In this document: positions 1-9,313 of the stretch, in pieces
Position numbering within the stretch: the stretch's first letter is position 1
How the letters are laid out: every line of letters starts with the position of its first letter
Source of the DNA: Candidatus Bipolaricaulota bacterium
GTDB taxonomy: Bacteria > Bipolaricaulota > Bipolaricaulia > UBA7950 > UBA9294
Assembly (NCBI GenBank): GCA_030612485.1
Contig: JAUWNS010000006.1
Location: forward strand, 1-27,207
DNA: 27,207 bases
Direction: 5' to 3'
Program-made: the position numbers and the translations under genes
The notes under the pieces: model-generated
The model's input: the letters and a program-made list of their open reading frames with translations, nothing else
Database searches by the model: none
Told to the model about the DNA's origin: nothing

Positions 1-1056
1 AATAAGGACATAAAGTCGGCGCAGCAGTGTGCAGTGATGCGCAACTTCGCCCGCGCTCAGGGGATCTCCCACTACTTTGAAGTAGGGAAGATGGGAATCG
101 AGCACGTCCTCCTCCCTGAGCAAGGGTTGGTCCTCCCCGGCGACGTCGTGGTCGGGGCCGACTCCCACACCTGCACCTACGGGGCCCTCGGAGCGTTTTC
201 GACCGGGATGGGATCGACCGACATCGCTGTTGCCATGGCAACCGGTAGTGTCTGGATGCGCGTCCCGGAGACGATTCTGATCGTGTACTTCGGGAAGCTG
301 CAGCGATGGGTCGGTGGGAAGGACCTGATCCTTCACACTATTGGGAAGATCGGGGTAAGCGGTGCCCTGTACAAGGCGATCGAGTTCTCCGGCACGACAA
401 TCGGCGACCTCTCGATGGCAGGAAGGTTCACCATGGCAAATATGGCGATCGAGGCCGGGGCGAAGGCCGGCCTGTTCGCGGTCGATGATAAGACGAGCAC
501 CTACGTGGACCCCCGCGCGTCCCGAGGATACACGGCCTATACGCCGGATACAGATGCCGAGTACGCGCGCACGATCCAGATCGACGCCAGCTCTATCGCC
601 CCGCAGGTAGCTTTTCCTTACTTGCCGGAGAACACACGCCCGGTGAGCGAGGCCGGAGATGTCCCGATCGACCAGGTGGTGATCGGCTCCTGTACCAACG
701 GGCGGGTGGAGGATCTGCGCGTTGCCGCGGAGATCCTGCGCGGACGTGCCGTACACGCGGACGTGCGGTGCATTGTCCTTCCCGGAAGCCAACAGGTGTA
801 CCTCGACGCGCTGCGCGAGGGGCTGATCGAGGACTTCATCATGGCCGGAGCTGCGGTGAGCACTCCAACGTGCGGGCCGTGCCTGGGAGGGCACATGGGC
901 GTCCTTGCAGCGGGGGAGCGGGCAGTGAGCACCACCAACCGTAACTTCCGCGGGCGGATGGGGCACCCGGAGAGCGAGGTCTACCTGGTCGGGCCAGCGG
1001 TCGCTGCAGCCTCGGCGGTCGCCGGGCGCATCATCGGGCCAGAGAGGGTCGTCTGA
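1..1056 (+). CDS. leuC: 3-isopropylmalate dehydratase large subunit (LeuC), 5' partial
   Basis: Large, iron-sulfur subunit of isopropylmalate isomerase. It converts 2-isopropylmalate to 3-isopropylmalate and, in the citramalate route, citramalate to 3-methylmalate. The reading frame is open from base 1 and starts with [10 protein letters not shown], the conserved block that normally lies some tens of residues into LeuC, so the true start is upstream of the window; the internal GTG/ATG near 34 is not the start. Visible motifs are [15 protein letters not shown], the cluster cysteine in GSCTNGR, the cysteine pair in [10 protein letters not shown], and [11 protein letters not shown] near the C-terminus. 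The stop overlaps the leuD start (TGATG). The length (351 residues here) fits the roughly 420-residue HACN-type family after the missing N-terminus. The isomerase assignment is secure; homoaconitase activity is not needed in this context. Confidence 0.96.
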   Translation, partial: NKDIKSAQQCAVMRNFARAQGISHYFEVGKMGIEHVLLPEQGLVLPGDVVVGADSHTCTYGALGAFSTGMGSTDIAVAMATGSVWMRVPETILIVYFGKLQRWVGGKDLILHTIGKIGVSGALYKAIEFSGTTIGDLSMAGRFTMANMAIEAGAKAGLFAVDDKTSTYVDPRASRGYTAYTPDTDAEYARTIQIDASSIAPQVAFPYLPENTRPVSEAGDVPIDQVVIGSCTNGRVEDLRVAAEILRGRAVHADVRCIVLPGSQQVYLDALREGLIEDFIMAGAAVSTPTCGPCLGGHMGVLAAGERAVSTTNRNFRGRMGHPESEVYLVGPAVAAASAVAGRIIGPERVV

Positions 1057-1562
1057 TGATAATCAAGGGAAGTGTCTGGAAGTACGGGGATAATGTTGAT
1101 ACCGATGTCATCATTCCCGCCCGTTACCTCAACGTCTCGACCGCTGAGGAGCTGGCAAAACACTGCATGGAAGATATCGACCCGGATTTCGCTGCTTCGG
1201 TTAACCCCGGGGACATCATCATCGCCGGGGAGAACTTCGGGTGCGGCTCGTCGCGCGAACACGCTCCTCTGGCTATCAAAGGGGCTAGGATGGGGTGTGT
1301 GATTGCAGTCAGCTTCGCGCGCATCTTCTACCGGAATGCGATCAACATTGGCCTTCCCATCCTGGAAGCGCCACAAGCAGCCCGGGAAGCGAAAAAGGGG
1401 CATGAGATCGAGGCGGAGATCGAAGCGGGGCTTATCCGCAACTTGACTACCGGAAAAACCTATCGGACGGTCCCGTATCCGGAGTTCATGCTCGAAATCA
1501 TCAACGCCGGCGGCCTTGTCCGCTACACCAAAGGAAGGATCGAAGAAAGGAGGAGAGGGTGA
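1056..1562 (+). CDS. leuD: 3-isopropylmalate dehydratase small subunit (LeuD)
   Basis: Swivel-domain subunit that pairs with LeuC to form the isopropylmalate/citramalate isomerase in the cytoplasm. It has 168 residues, the usual length of the short, archaeal/anaerobe-type LeuD. Family motifs are [15 protein letters not shown] near the N-terminus, [12 protein letters not shown] at about residues 66-77, and [11 protein letters not shown]. The ATG at 1056 shares its A with the leuC stop, so translation is probably coupled. The C-terminal end overlaps the ilvE GTG start. Nothing is missing or unusual. Confidence 0.96.
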   Translation: MIIKGSVWKYGDNVDTDVIIPARYLNVSTAEELAKHCMEDIDPDFAASVNPGDIIIAGENFGCGSSREHAPLAIKGARMGCVIAVSFARIFYRNAINIGLPILEAPQAAREAKKGHEIEAEIEAGLIRNLTTGKTYRTVPYPEFMLEIINAGGLVRYTKGRIEERRRG

Positions 1563-2479
1563 AGAAATCGGAGAAAGTGTGGCTAGACGGGCAGTTGGTT
1601 CCATGGAATGAGGCAACTGTTCACGTGGCATCACACGCCATTCACTACGGATCGAGCGTGTTCGAGGGGATCAGGGCGTATAGTCTTCCTGCCGGCCCGG
1701 CAGTCTTCTGTTTGGACGCCCACTTGGATCGGCTGTGGAACTCATGCAAGGTGTACCGGATGGAGATCCCATACGCGCGAGACGACGTGAAGCGAGCGAT
1801 CATGGAGACGATCATCGCTAACGAGTACACCTCCTGCTACATACGCCCAGTAGTCTTCCGCGGATGGGAGACGCTTGCCGTCAACGGGCGAAGCTGCCCA
1901 ACGCACGTGAGCGTGATCACCGTGGAGATGGGAAAATACCTTGGTGCAGACGCCCTGGAAAATGGGGTCGACGCCGGGGTGAGCACGTGGCGGCGGATGG
2001 CCCCGGACACGTATCCTGCGGCGGCGAAGATCGGGGGACAATACATCAATTCCCAGTTCATCGCCATGGAGGCGGCCGACCACGGTTACAGTGAGGGGAT
2101 CGCCCTCGACATCAACGGCTACGTCTCGGAGGGGAGCGGGGAGAACGTGTTTATCGTGAAGGGGGGGGATCTCTACACCCCACTGCTCGCCAACTCGATT
2201 CTTGACGGGATCACCCGTCGCTGCGTGATGACCCTGGCCGGGAACCTTGGGATCCCGGTGCACGAGGCGTCCCTCCCGCGCGAGGCCCTCTACCTCGCCG
2301 ATGAGGCGTTCTTCTGTGGGACCGCCGCCGAAATCACCCCGATCCGATCGGTGGATGGGGTGGTTCTCGGAATAGGGAAGCGGGGATCGGTGACAACCAG
2401 GCTGATGGAAGAGTTCTTCGGAATAGTGGAGGGTAAGGCCCCGGACCGCCACGGTTGGCTGACCCCTGTGAAGGGATGA
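1559..2479 (+). CDS. ilvE: Branched-chain amino-acid aminotransferase (IlvE)
   Basis: PLP-dependent class IV aminotransferase (306 residues) performing the last step of valine, leucine and isoleucine synthesis with glutamate as usual donor. The N-terminal block HYGSSVFEGIRAY and the active-site region AAAKIGGQYINSQ, with the PLP lysine at about residue 157, are clear. EGSGENVFIVKGG and the phosphate-binding DGITRRCV follow in family order, and FFCGTAAEITPI lies near the C-terminus. The start is GTG at 1559, overlapping the leuD stop (GTGA) and preceded by a strong AAAGGAGGAGAG ribosome-binding site. D-amino-acid transaminase or aminodeoxychorismate lyase are other fold members, but motif and operon favour IlvE. 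Confidence 0.94.
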   Translation: MKKSEKVWLDGQLVPWNEATVHVASHAIHYGSSVFEGIRAYSLPAGPAVFCLDAHLDRLWNSCKVYRMEIPYARDDVKRAIMETIIANEYTSCYIRPVVFRGWETLAVNGRSCPTHVSVITVEMGKYLGADALENGVDAGVSTWRRMAPDTYPAAAKIGGQYINSQFIAMEAADHGYSEGIALDINGYVSEGSGENVFIVKGGDLYTPLLANSILDGITRRCVMTLAGNLGIPVHEASLPREALYLADEAFFCGTAAEITPIRSVDGVVLGIGKRGSVTTRLMEEFFGIVEGKAPDRHGWLTPVKG

Positions 2480-4047
2480 GGATCACACTCTACGATACGA
2501 CCCTGCGCGATGGGGCACAACGGGAGGGGATCTCGTTCTCCGTCGAGGACAAGCTACAGATCGCTGCCTCCCTCGACCGGCTGGGGGTTGACTACATCGA
2601 GGGGGGATGGCCCGGTTCTAACCCGAAGGACATGGAGTTCTTCGCCCGTGCTGCAAAGCTGCGGTTGGAGCACGCAGTTATCACCGCGTTTGGGAGCACG
2701 CGCCGCGTCGGTATTGCGGTAGAAAAGGACGAGAACATAAGGTCTCTCCTCTCCGCCGGAACGTCCGCTGTGACCGTGTTTGGGAAGAGTTGGGACGCCC
2801 AGGTGAGGCGCGTCCTTGACGCCAATCCAGAGGAGAACCTGCGCATGATCTCCGAGACCGTCGCCTACCTAAAGGAGGCGGGAAGGGAGGTGATCTACGA
2901 CGCCGAGCACTTCTTCGACGGATACCAGGACGATCCGGGTTACGCTCTCGCGACCATACGTGCTGCAGCTGACGCCGGAGCGGACGTGATCGTCTTGTGC
3001 GACACAAACGGAGGTGCCCTTCCGGCGACCGTGGCAGAGGTATTCGCTGCGGTCAAGGAGGAGATCGACATCCCGCTCGGAATCCATGCCCACAACGACT
3101 CCGAGACAGCGGTCGCTAATACTGTATCCGCCGTGGCCGCTGGGGCACTCCACGTGCAAGGGACGATCAACGGCTACGGGGAGCGGTGCGGGAACGCCAA
3201 CTTGTGCTCTGTGATCCCAGCGCTCAAGCTGAAGCTGGGGTACGACTGCGTCTCCGACATCCAGCTCTCCCTCTTGACCGAGACCGCCCACTACGTGAGC
3301 GAACTCGCCAACCTCCCGCTTGCCCCCTATCTCCCCTACGTTGGGAAGAGCGCGTTCGCCCACAAGGGCGGGGTGCACGTGAACGCCATCCTAAAGTGGG
3401 AGGGAAGCTATCAGCATATCGATCCGAGGCTGGTCGGGAACCACCGCCGTGTCCTTATCTCCGAGCTTTCCGGGAGGAGCAACATCACCTACAAGGCGCG
3501 GGAGCTCGGGCTCCCGCTCGACGAAGGGAGCCCGCAGGCGGGAAGGGTTCTCGACCGCGTCAAGGAGCTCGAACAAGAAGGGTTCCAGTTCGAGGGAGCT
3601 GATGGTTCAGTGGAACTGCTCGTCCGCCGGGCGAAGCCGGATTACCGTGCCCCGTTCACCCTACGTGGGTTCCACGTGTTGGTGAAGGAAGGAAACGGAG
3701 GTGGGATGGTCTCCGAGGCGACGGTGAAGGTAGAGGTGAACGACGAGGTGATGCACACCGCCGCCGAAGGGAACGGGCCGGTTGATGCTCTGAATGCCGC
3801 GGTGAGAAAGGCCCTCCTCCCTTTCTATCCGCACCTTGCCGAGGTCCACCTCACCGACTACAAGGTGCGCATCCTGGACGGGAAAGCAGGGACCGCCGCT
3901 CGCACGCGCGTGCTCATTACTTCGTCAGACCATCAGCATAGCTGGAGCACAGTTGGAAGTTCGCCCAATATCATCGAGGCAAGCTGGTACGCGTTGGCCG
4001 ATGCACTGGAATATGCGCTTCTGATCATGGAAAAGGAGAAAGCGTGA
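2476..4047 (+). CDS. cimA: (R)-citramalate synthase (CimA)
   Basis: Condenses pyruvate with acetyl-CoA to (R)-citramalate, the first step of the threonine-independent route to 2-oxobutyrate and isoleucine. The HMGL-like TIM barrel opens with [18 protein letters not shown], followed by [14 protein letters not shown], a signature of the long CimA type rather than LeuA. The metal-binding [13 protein letters not shown] and [12 protein letters not shown] follow, and the C-terminal 130 or so residues form the LeuA-type allosteric dimer domain. The best start is the ATG at 2476, which overlaps the ilvE stop (ATGA), giving 523 residues; an upstream TTG at 2455 is less likely. Homocitrate or isopropylmalate synthases are related, but length and motif support CimA. 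The regulatory domain suggests end-product inhibition, as known for this family. Confidence 0.92.
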   Translation: MRITLYDTTLRDGAQREGISFSVEDKLQIAASLDRLGVDYIEGGWPGSNPKDMEFFARAAKLRLEHAVITAFGSTRRVGIAVEKDENIRSLLSAGTSAVTVFGKSWDAQVRRVLDANPEENLRMISETVAYLKEAGREVIYDAEHFFDGYQDDPGYALATIRAAADAGADVIVLCDTNGGALPATVAEVFAAVKEEIDIPLGIHAHNDSETAVANTVSAVAAGALHVQGTINGYGERCGNANLCSVIPALKLKLGYDCVSDIQLSLLTETAHYVSELANLPLAPYLPYVGKSAFAHKGGVHVNAILKWEGSYQHIDPRLVGNHRRVLISELSGRSNITYKARELGLPLDEGSPQAGRVLDRVKELEQEGFQFEGADGSVELLVRRAKPDYRAPFTLRGFHVLVKEGNGGGMVSEATVKVEVNDEVMHTAAEGNGPVDALNAAVRKALLPFYPHLAEVHLTDYKVRILDGKAGTAARTRVLITSSDHQHSWSTVGSSPNIIEASWYALADALEYALLIMEKEKA

Positions 4048-5120
4048 ACGCAAAGATAGTTCTTTTACCGGGTGATGGGATCGGGCCAGAGGTGATCAAA
4101 GAGGCAGTGAAGGTCCTCCGCGCTGTGGAAAACATCTACAAGCACAAATTCGAATTCACGGAACAACCAATCGGGGGGATGGCGATCGACACTACCGGAA
4201 GTCCGCTCCCGGACGAAACCCTCTACACCTGTCAAGAGGCGGATGCGGTCCTTCTCGGGGCGGTCGGCGGCCCGAAGTGGTCCGACCCTAGCGCCCCGGT
4301 CCGCCCGGAACAGGGGCTCTTGAGGATAAGGAAAGGTCTGGGGTTGTACGCTAACCTGCGGCCGGTGCACGTCTACGAAGAACTCGTCAATTCCTCCTCC
4401 CTCAAGCCGGAAAGGATCTCTGGAGTCGATCTCCTTGTCGTACGCGAACTGACCGGGGGGATCTACTTTGGCCCGCGCCAGGAGAAGATGGAGAGGGCGT
4501 ACGACACAATGGTCTACACCGAAGCCGAGGTGCAGCGGATCGCCACCGTCGCGTTCCAGGCGGCGATGGAGAGGAAAAAGAAGGTGACGTCGGTGGATAA
4601 GGCGAATGTCCTTGCCTCATCCCGCCTGTGGCGGCGGGTCGTCGAGAAAGTAGCTGCCGACTACCCCGAGGTGACACTTGAAAACATGCTCGTCGATGCG
4701 GCGGCGATGAAGCTAATCAGAAACCCAGCGGGGTTCGATGTGATCGTTACGGCGAACATGTTCGGCGATATTCTCACCGATGAGGCATCGATGCTCTCCG
4801 GGTCACTGGGGATGCTCCCATCCGCCTCGCTCGGGAACGGAAAGGTAGGGATGTACGAACCGGTGCACGGAAGCGCGCCGGACATCGCGGGAAAGGGTCT
4901 TGCCAACCCCATCGGGGCAATCATGAGTGGGGCGATGCTTCTGCGCGGCTCTCTTGAATTAGAGGAGGAATCGCGGGCGGTGGAGGCGGCAGTGAAAGAT
5001 GTCCTCTCTCGTGGCTACCGCACCCCGGATATCGTCGGACCTGTTGATAAAAGGGTCGGGACGAATGAAATGGGTGATCTGATTATGGAAGCGATGCAAA
5101 GGAGGAAGGATGCACAGTGA
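4044..5120 (+). CDS. leuB: 3-isopropylmalate dehydrogenase (LeuB)
   Basis: NAD-dependent oxidative decarboxylase of 3-isopropylmalate, and by inference also of 3-methylmalate in the citramalate pathway. The 358 residues match the family. Visible motifs are [11 protein letters not shown] at the N-terminus, [34 protein letters not shown] at about residue 130, the lysine/aspartate region [23 protein letters not shown] and [14 protein letters not shown]. The start is GTG at 4044, overlapping the cimA stop (GTGA) with AAAGGAGAA just upstream. Isocitrate or homoisocitrate dehydrogenases are relatives, but the ELTGGIYFG loop and operon position point to LeuB. Confidence 0.96.
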   Translation: MNAKIVLLPGDGIGPEVIKEAVKVLRAVENIYKHKFEFTEQPIGGMAIDTTGSPLPDETLYTCQEADAVLLGAVGGPKWSDPSAPVRPEQGLLRIRKGLGLYANLRPVHVYEELVNSSSLKPERISGVDLLVVRELTGGIYFGPRQEKMERAYDTMVYTEAEVQRIATVAFQAAMERKKKVTSVDKANVLASSRLWRRVVEKVAADYPEVTLENMLVDAAAMKLIRNPAGFDVIVTANMFGDILTDEASMLSGSLGMLPSASLGNGKVGMYEPVHGSAPDIAGKGLANPIGAIMSGAMLLRGSLELEEESRAVEAAVKDVLSRGYRTPDIVGPVDKRVGTNEMGDLIMEAMQRRKDAQ

Positions 5121-6765
5121 TATAGTTAAAAAAGGGTTTGAGCGAGCCCCGCACCGGAGCCTGCTCTACGCGACCGGACTCACGCCAGAGGATCTCGAAA
5201 AACCGCTGATCGGGGTTGTCAACTCGTACAACGAGATCGTCCCCGGGCATGTTCACCTGGATAAGATTGGCGAGGCGGTGAAGGCTGGGGTGTGGGCAGC
5301 CGGCGGGACGCCGCTTTCATTCAACGTGATCGGTGTGTGCGACGGGATCGCGATGGGACATCCCGGGATGCGCTACTCCCTTCCGTCACGTGAGCTGATC
5401 GCTGATTCGGTGGAGACGATGGCAGCCGCGCACGGGTTTGACGGGCTCGTCTTCATCCCCAACTGCGACAAGATCGTGCCTGGGATGTTGATTGCCGCAG
5501 CACGGCTGGATATCCCCGCGGTCTTTGTGAGCGGCGGCCCGATGATGGCCGGGAGGCACAACGGGGAAGACGTCGACGTGAAGAACGTATTTGAGGCGGT
5601 TGGAGAGTACAAAGCAGGTAGGATAAGCGACGAGGAGCTTGAGGCACTCGAACTTGCTGCCTGCCCGGGGTGTGGGTCGTGCGCGGGACTGTTCACCGCC
5701 AACTCGATGAACTCCCTCACTGAAGCGCTCGGGATGGGACTTCCCAGGAACGGGACGATCCCGGCGGTGACCGCGGCGCGACTCCGTCTGGCCAAGGCCG
5801 CCGGGGCGCGGATCATTGATCTTGTTGATCGCGGGATCAAGCCAAAGGATATCATGACAAATGCCGCGTTTGACAATGCGATCGCCACCGACATGGCGCT
5901 AGGTGGCTCGACAAATACCGTCTTGCACCTGCTCGCGATTGCTCACGCAGCTGGGGTCGACCTCCCCCTCGATCGGTTTGGGGAGATCAGCATGCGCACC
6001 CCGTACTTGGTCAAGCTCAGCCCTTCGGGTCCGTACCACATGCAGGACCTTGACGAAGCCGGCGGGGTTCCGGCGGTGATGACTGAACTCCTCGCAGGCG
6101 GGTTGATCCACGGGGATGCTCTCACCGTGACCGGGAAGACGATGGCCGAGAACCTGGCGCAGGGGAGGCAGCGTGGCGAGCTGATCAGGCCTTTGTCCAA
6201 TCCGCACCGCCCGGACGGCGGTATCGCCATCCTGTGGGGGAACCTCGCTCCATCCGGGGCGGTGGTGAAGGCAGGCGCGGTCCTCCCGGAGATGGCCCAC
6301 CATCGCGGGCCGGCGCGTGTGTTTGCTAGCGAAGAGGAGTCGATGGCAGCGATCCTCGGAGGCAAGATCAACCCTGGTGATGTCATCGTCATACGGAACG
6401 AGGGGCCATGCGGTGGTCCAGGGATGAGAGAGATGCTCCTTCCTACCTCGGCCCTCGCTGGGATGGAACTCGATGACAAGGTTGCTCTGATTACCGATGG
6501 GCGCTTCTCCGGGGCGACCAAAGGAGCGGCGGTCGGGCACGTTTCCCCGGAGGCGGCAACCGGCGGGCCAATCGGGCTCGTCGAGGAGGGAGACATAATC
6601 GAGCTTGATCTCGATAGCAAGCGTCTTCAGCTCCTCGTCCCGGATGAGGAGATCTCCCGCCGGAGAGAGGGGTGGACGCCTCCACTGCCACGCGTTTCGT
6701 CCGGCTACCTCGCGCGCTACGCCGCCCTCGTTAAGGACGCAAGTTCCGGGGCGGTCCTTTCCTAA
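5110..6765 (+). CDS. ilvD: Dihydroxy-acid dehydratase (IlvD)
   Basis: Iron-sulfur dehydratase converting 2,3-dihydroxy-3-methylbutanoate or -pentanoate to the branched 2-oxoacids. The 551 residues match the short IlvD class. Conserved blocks include [43 protein letters not shown] and [18 protein letters not shown], which supply the cluster cysteines, then [12 protein letters not shown] and [11 protein letters not shown] near the C-terminus. The ATG at 5110 overlaps the last 11 nt of leuB and follows AGGAGGAAGG. This is the last gene of the operon, ending TAA; no clear intrinsic terminator follows. ilvBN, ilvC and leuA are not in the window and may lie upstream of leuC. Confidence 0.96.
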   Translation: MHSDIVKKGFERAPHRSLLYATGLTPEDLEKPLIGVVNSYNEIVPGHVHLDKIGEAVKAGVWAAGGTPLSFNVIGVCDGIAMGHPGMRYSLPSRELIADSVETMAAAHGFDGLVFIPNCDKIVPGMLIAAARLDIPAVFVSGGPMMAGRHNGEDVDVKNVFEAVGEYKAGRISDEELEALELAACPGCGSCAGLFTANSMNSLTEALGMGLPRNGTIPAVTAARLRLAKAAGARIIDLVDRGIKPKDIMTNAAFDNAIATDMALGGSTNTVLHLLAIAHAAGVDLPLDRFGEISMRTPYLVKLSPSGPYHMQDLDEAGGVPAVMTELLAGGLIHGDALTVTGKTMAENLAQGRQRGELIRPLSNPHRPDGGIAILWGNLAPSGAVVKAGAVLPEMAHHRGPARVFASEEESMAAILGGKINPGDVIVIRNEGPCGGPGMREMLLPTSALAGMELDDKVALITDGRFSGATKGAAVGHVSPEAATGGPIGLVEEGDIIELDLDSKRLQLLVPDEEISRRREGWTPPLPRVSSGYLARYAALVKDASSGAVLS

Positions 6766-7168
6766 GAAAAGGGAACGGGTTTAGCATATCCTCGGACTAT
6801 GATACGCTCCTCTCTACAGAGAGCGAGGTCGAGGGACCAAAGGGGAACCTGCTTGGGGTAATGTGGGGAAAGAAACCCCTCCGGTTGAACTTTCCGCCGA
6901 GTTTTCCCGTGCGTGGGCCGACCCGATCGGGATCGACGCTGCCACCCTACGCGCGGCGCAACAATCCCCCGAAAAGTAAGAGGATCTGCCTCCGTGATGG
7001 CTATTTCCTCCCTTGTGCTTACAGATCGCGATCCATTTCCAATAGGATTCAATCTGGAAGGGGACGACGGAGAGGAGTAGTATTCCGCGGAGAGCGAAAG
7101 AGGCTTGTCGCTTGTTAGGGTAACCGGGTGCATCGAATAGAGACCCAATTGAACAGATCGAGGAGAAG
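6766..7168 (+). other. 403-bp intergenic leader with hairpin and possible coding remnant
   Basis: Separates the branched-chain operon from the redox pair. A perfect 6-bp hairpin (CTCTCT-AC-AGAGAG) lies at 6810-6823. The frame 6863-6979 can encode 38 residues starting with GTG and ending AWADPIGIDAATLR... in codons like those of the neighbouring metabolic genes, which looks like a decayed or very small gene. No T-box (TGGnACCGCG), glycine, lysine, SAM or cobalamin riboswitch core was recognised, and no convincing promoter was found. A ribosome-binding site GAGGAGA precedes 7169. Confidence 0.4.
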
Positions 7169-9313
7169 ATGACAGAGTACCGTATTGAGGAGCACCCGAT
7201 CCTGGCGGTTGAACCGCGGGAGAGGGTGGAATTTTATTGGCAGGGGCGGAAACTCATGGCGAAAGAGGGCGAGATGATCTCATCCGCCCTATTTGTGCAT
7301 GGGATTCGCATCTTTGGACACCATCATAAGGACGGCGCGCCGCAGGGGATCTTCTGTGCAAATGGGCAGTGCGCCCAGTGCATGGTGATCGCCGATGGTG
7401 TTCCGGTGAAGTCATGCATGACCCCTGTTAAGCCTGGTATGCGCGTCGAACCGCTCGATGGACTCCCCACCCTTCCCCCCGAGCGCGCTCGCAAGGTGGA
7501 GAGGCCCCCTGCGATGGTCGAGACCATCGAGATCCCGGTGTTGATCATCGGCGGCGGTCCGGCAGGGATGTCGGCGGCGATCGAGCTGGGGAAGCGCGGG
7601 ATTGGCGTCCTTCTCGTTGACGATAAGGAGCACCTGGGCGGAAAGCTTGTCCTCCAGACCCACCGTTTCTTCGGGTCGATCGAGGCCGTTCACGCAGGGA
7701 CGCGGGGGATCGATATCGCTGTTCTCCTGGAGAATGAGGTTCGCGAACACCCCTCGGTGGAGATCTGGACGCGAAGCACCGTCCTCGCCGTGTTCAGCGA
7801 TCAGAAGGTGGGAATCCTGCGCGATGGGGAGAGGTACACACTCGTCAAACCGCAGGTCCTGTTGGTTGCCGCAGGGGCGCGGGAGAAGTCGCTCGTCTTC
7901 CGTGGGAACACGCTTCCCGGTGTCTACGGCGCGGGAGCGTTCCAGACACTGGTCAACCGCGATCTCGTCAAGGCGGCCGAGCGGCTGTTTATCGTCGGCG
8001 GCGGGAACGTCGGCCTGATCGCCGGGTATCATGCCCTGCAGGCGGGAATCGAGGTGGTCGGCCTGGTCGAGGCGCTCCCCGAGTGCGGTGGGTACAAGGT
8101 GCACAGGGATAAGCTTGCCCGCCTCGGCGTGCCGATTTACACTTCGCATACCGTCATCTCCGCGAACGGCAAAGAGCAAGTGGAGTCGGTGACGATCGCG
8201 GAGATTGACGAGCAGCTCCAGCCGATTCCCGGGACGGAGGAGTCGTACACCTGCGACACGATCCTGATCGCGGTCGGGCTCGATCCGGTGAATGAGTTTA
8301 CTGCTAAGGCGAAGGAATACGGGTTCACCGTCTTTGACGCTGGGGATGCCGAGGAGATCGCCGAGGCCTCGGCTGCAATCTTCTCGGGGAAGATCAGGGG
8401 TGTTGAGATCGCACGTGTCCTTGGCATCGATGCAGAGGAGGTCCCTGCTGAATGGGCCCGCACCGCGGAGATCCTCCGCTCGCATCCGGGTGCAACGGTC
8501 GCAGAGGAAGTGCCCACGCAAGAGGAGGGTGTCTTCCCGGTTCTTCACTGTCAGCAGGAGATCCCGTGCAACCCCTGTTCCGCTGTCTGTCCGTTCGGAT
8601 TGATCCGGATTGATCCTGCTGACATCCGTCACCGGCCGCGCTACGTCGCGGATGAGGTCGGAAAATCCTGCATTGGGTGCGAGCGCTGTATCGCGATCTG
8701 TCCGGGGCTGGCAATCACCCTCGTCGATTACCGGGAGGACTCCGAGATGCCGACGGTGACGATAGCCTACGAGTTCGCTAAAGATAGCGTCAAGATAGGT
8801 GAAATGGTGATCGGCCTCGATACCGAAGGGACGCTCTTGGACGAGGTAAAAGTGACGAACGTGCGTGCCATCGAGCGGAACGATCGTACCGTCCTTGTCA
8901 AGGTGAAGGCTTCCAAGTCCTACGCCAAGCAAATCGCCGGGATTCGCGTGCAGGCGCCGTCGGTCTGCAAACCGCTCCCCGAGCAACTTGAGCGGCTCAC
9001 CGATGACACGATCGTCTGCCGCTGTGAGCGGGTGACCGCAGGTGAGATCCGCGCGCTGATCCGGCAGGGGTGCCGCGACATGAACGAAGTCAAAGCGGTG
9101 ACCCGTGCCGGGATGGGTGCCTGCGGAGGGAAGACCTGCACCGCGTTGATCAAACGGATCTTTCGCGAGGAAGGGATTCCCATAGAGGAGGTTGCAGAAC
9201 AGGTGAAGAGGCCACTCTTCATCGAGGTCCCGCTTGGGACCTTTGCCGGCACAGCTTCAGCTGGAGCAGCCTCGGCTGGGGCAGCCTTCGCTGAGACCGA
9301 GGAGGAGCGATGA
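7169..9313 (+). CDS. Multi-cluster FAD/NAD oxidoreductase, alpha-like subunit (amine/proline dehydrogenase type)
   Basis: A 714-residue fusion of redox modules. Order: a 2Fe-2S domain of the sarcosine-oxidase/HcnA type with cysteines at about 63, 68, 71 and 83 (CANGQCAQC); an FAD Rossmann motif IIGGGPAG at about 126-133; a second dinucleotide site FIVGGGNVG near 275; two 4Fe-4S motifs, CNPCSAVCPFG near 466 and CIGCERCIAICPG near 500; then a BFD-like cluster with CRCERVTAGEIR near 616 and CGGKTC near 651; last an alanine-rich tail. This layout combines HcnA, HcnB and ferredoxin parts and resembles the alpha subunit of dye-linked L-proline dehydrogenases. It probably passes electrons from the partner flavoenzyme to NAD+ or ferredoxin. 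The substrate is not identifiable. The stop overlaps the next start (ATGA). The start ATG has GAGGAGA upstream. Confidence 0.85.
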   Translation: MTEYRIEEHPILAVEPRERVEFYWQGRKLMAKEGEMISSALFVHGIRIFGHHHKDGAPQGIFCANGQCAQCMVIADGVPVKSCMTPVKPGMRVEPLDGLPTLPPERARKVERPPAMVETIEIPVLIIGGGPAGMSAAIELGKRGIGVLLVDDKEHLGGKLVLQTHRFFGSIEAVHAGTRGIDIAVLLENEVREHPSVEIWTRSTVLAVFSDQKVGILRDGERYTLVKPQVLLVAAGAREKSLVFRGNTLPGVYGAGAFQTLVNRDLVKAAERLFIVGGGNVGLIAGYHALQAGIEVVGLVEALPECGGYKVHRDKLARLGVPIYTSHTVISANGKEQVESVTIAEIDEQLQPIPGTEESYTCDTILIAVGLDPVNEFTAKAKEYGFTVFDAGDAEEIAEASAAIFSGKIRGVEIARVLGIDAEEVPAEWARTAEILRSHPGATVAEEVPTQEEGVFPVLHCQQEIPCNPCSAVCPFGLIRIDPADIRHRPRYVADEVGKSCIGCERCIAICPGLAITLVDYREDSEMPTVTIAYEFAKDSVKIGEMVIGLDTEGTLLDEVKVTNVRAIERNDRTVLVKVKASKSYAKQIAGIRVQAPSVCKPLPEQLERLTDDTIVCRCERVTAGEIRALIRQGCRDMNEVKAVTRAGMGACGGKTCTALIKRIFREEGIPIEEVAEQVKRPLFIEVPLGTFAGTASAGAASAGAAFAETEEER

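Noticed and set aside
1742..2452. Long open frame antisense to ilvE
   Set aside because: Shadow of a GC-rich gene; arginine/histidine/glycine-rich composition and no family similarity.
6861..7118. 85-codon ATG frame in the leader before the redox pair
   Set aside because: Basic, low-complexity product without ribosome-binding site; the overlapping 6863 frame looks more gene-like.
6766..7168. T-box, glycine or lysine riboswitch
   Set aside because: GAGAGCGAGG-like words are present but the required conserved cores are not.
7412..8986. 524-codon open frame on the minus strand across the 714-residue oxidoreductase
   Set aside because: Opposite-strand shadow caused by codon bias; the plus-strand frame has clear Fe-S and FAD motifs.
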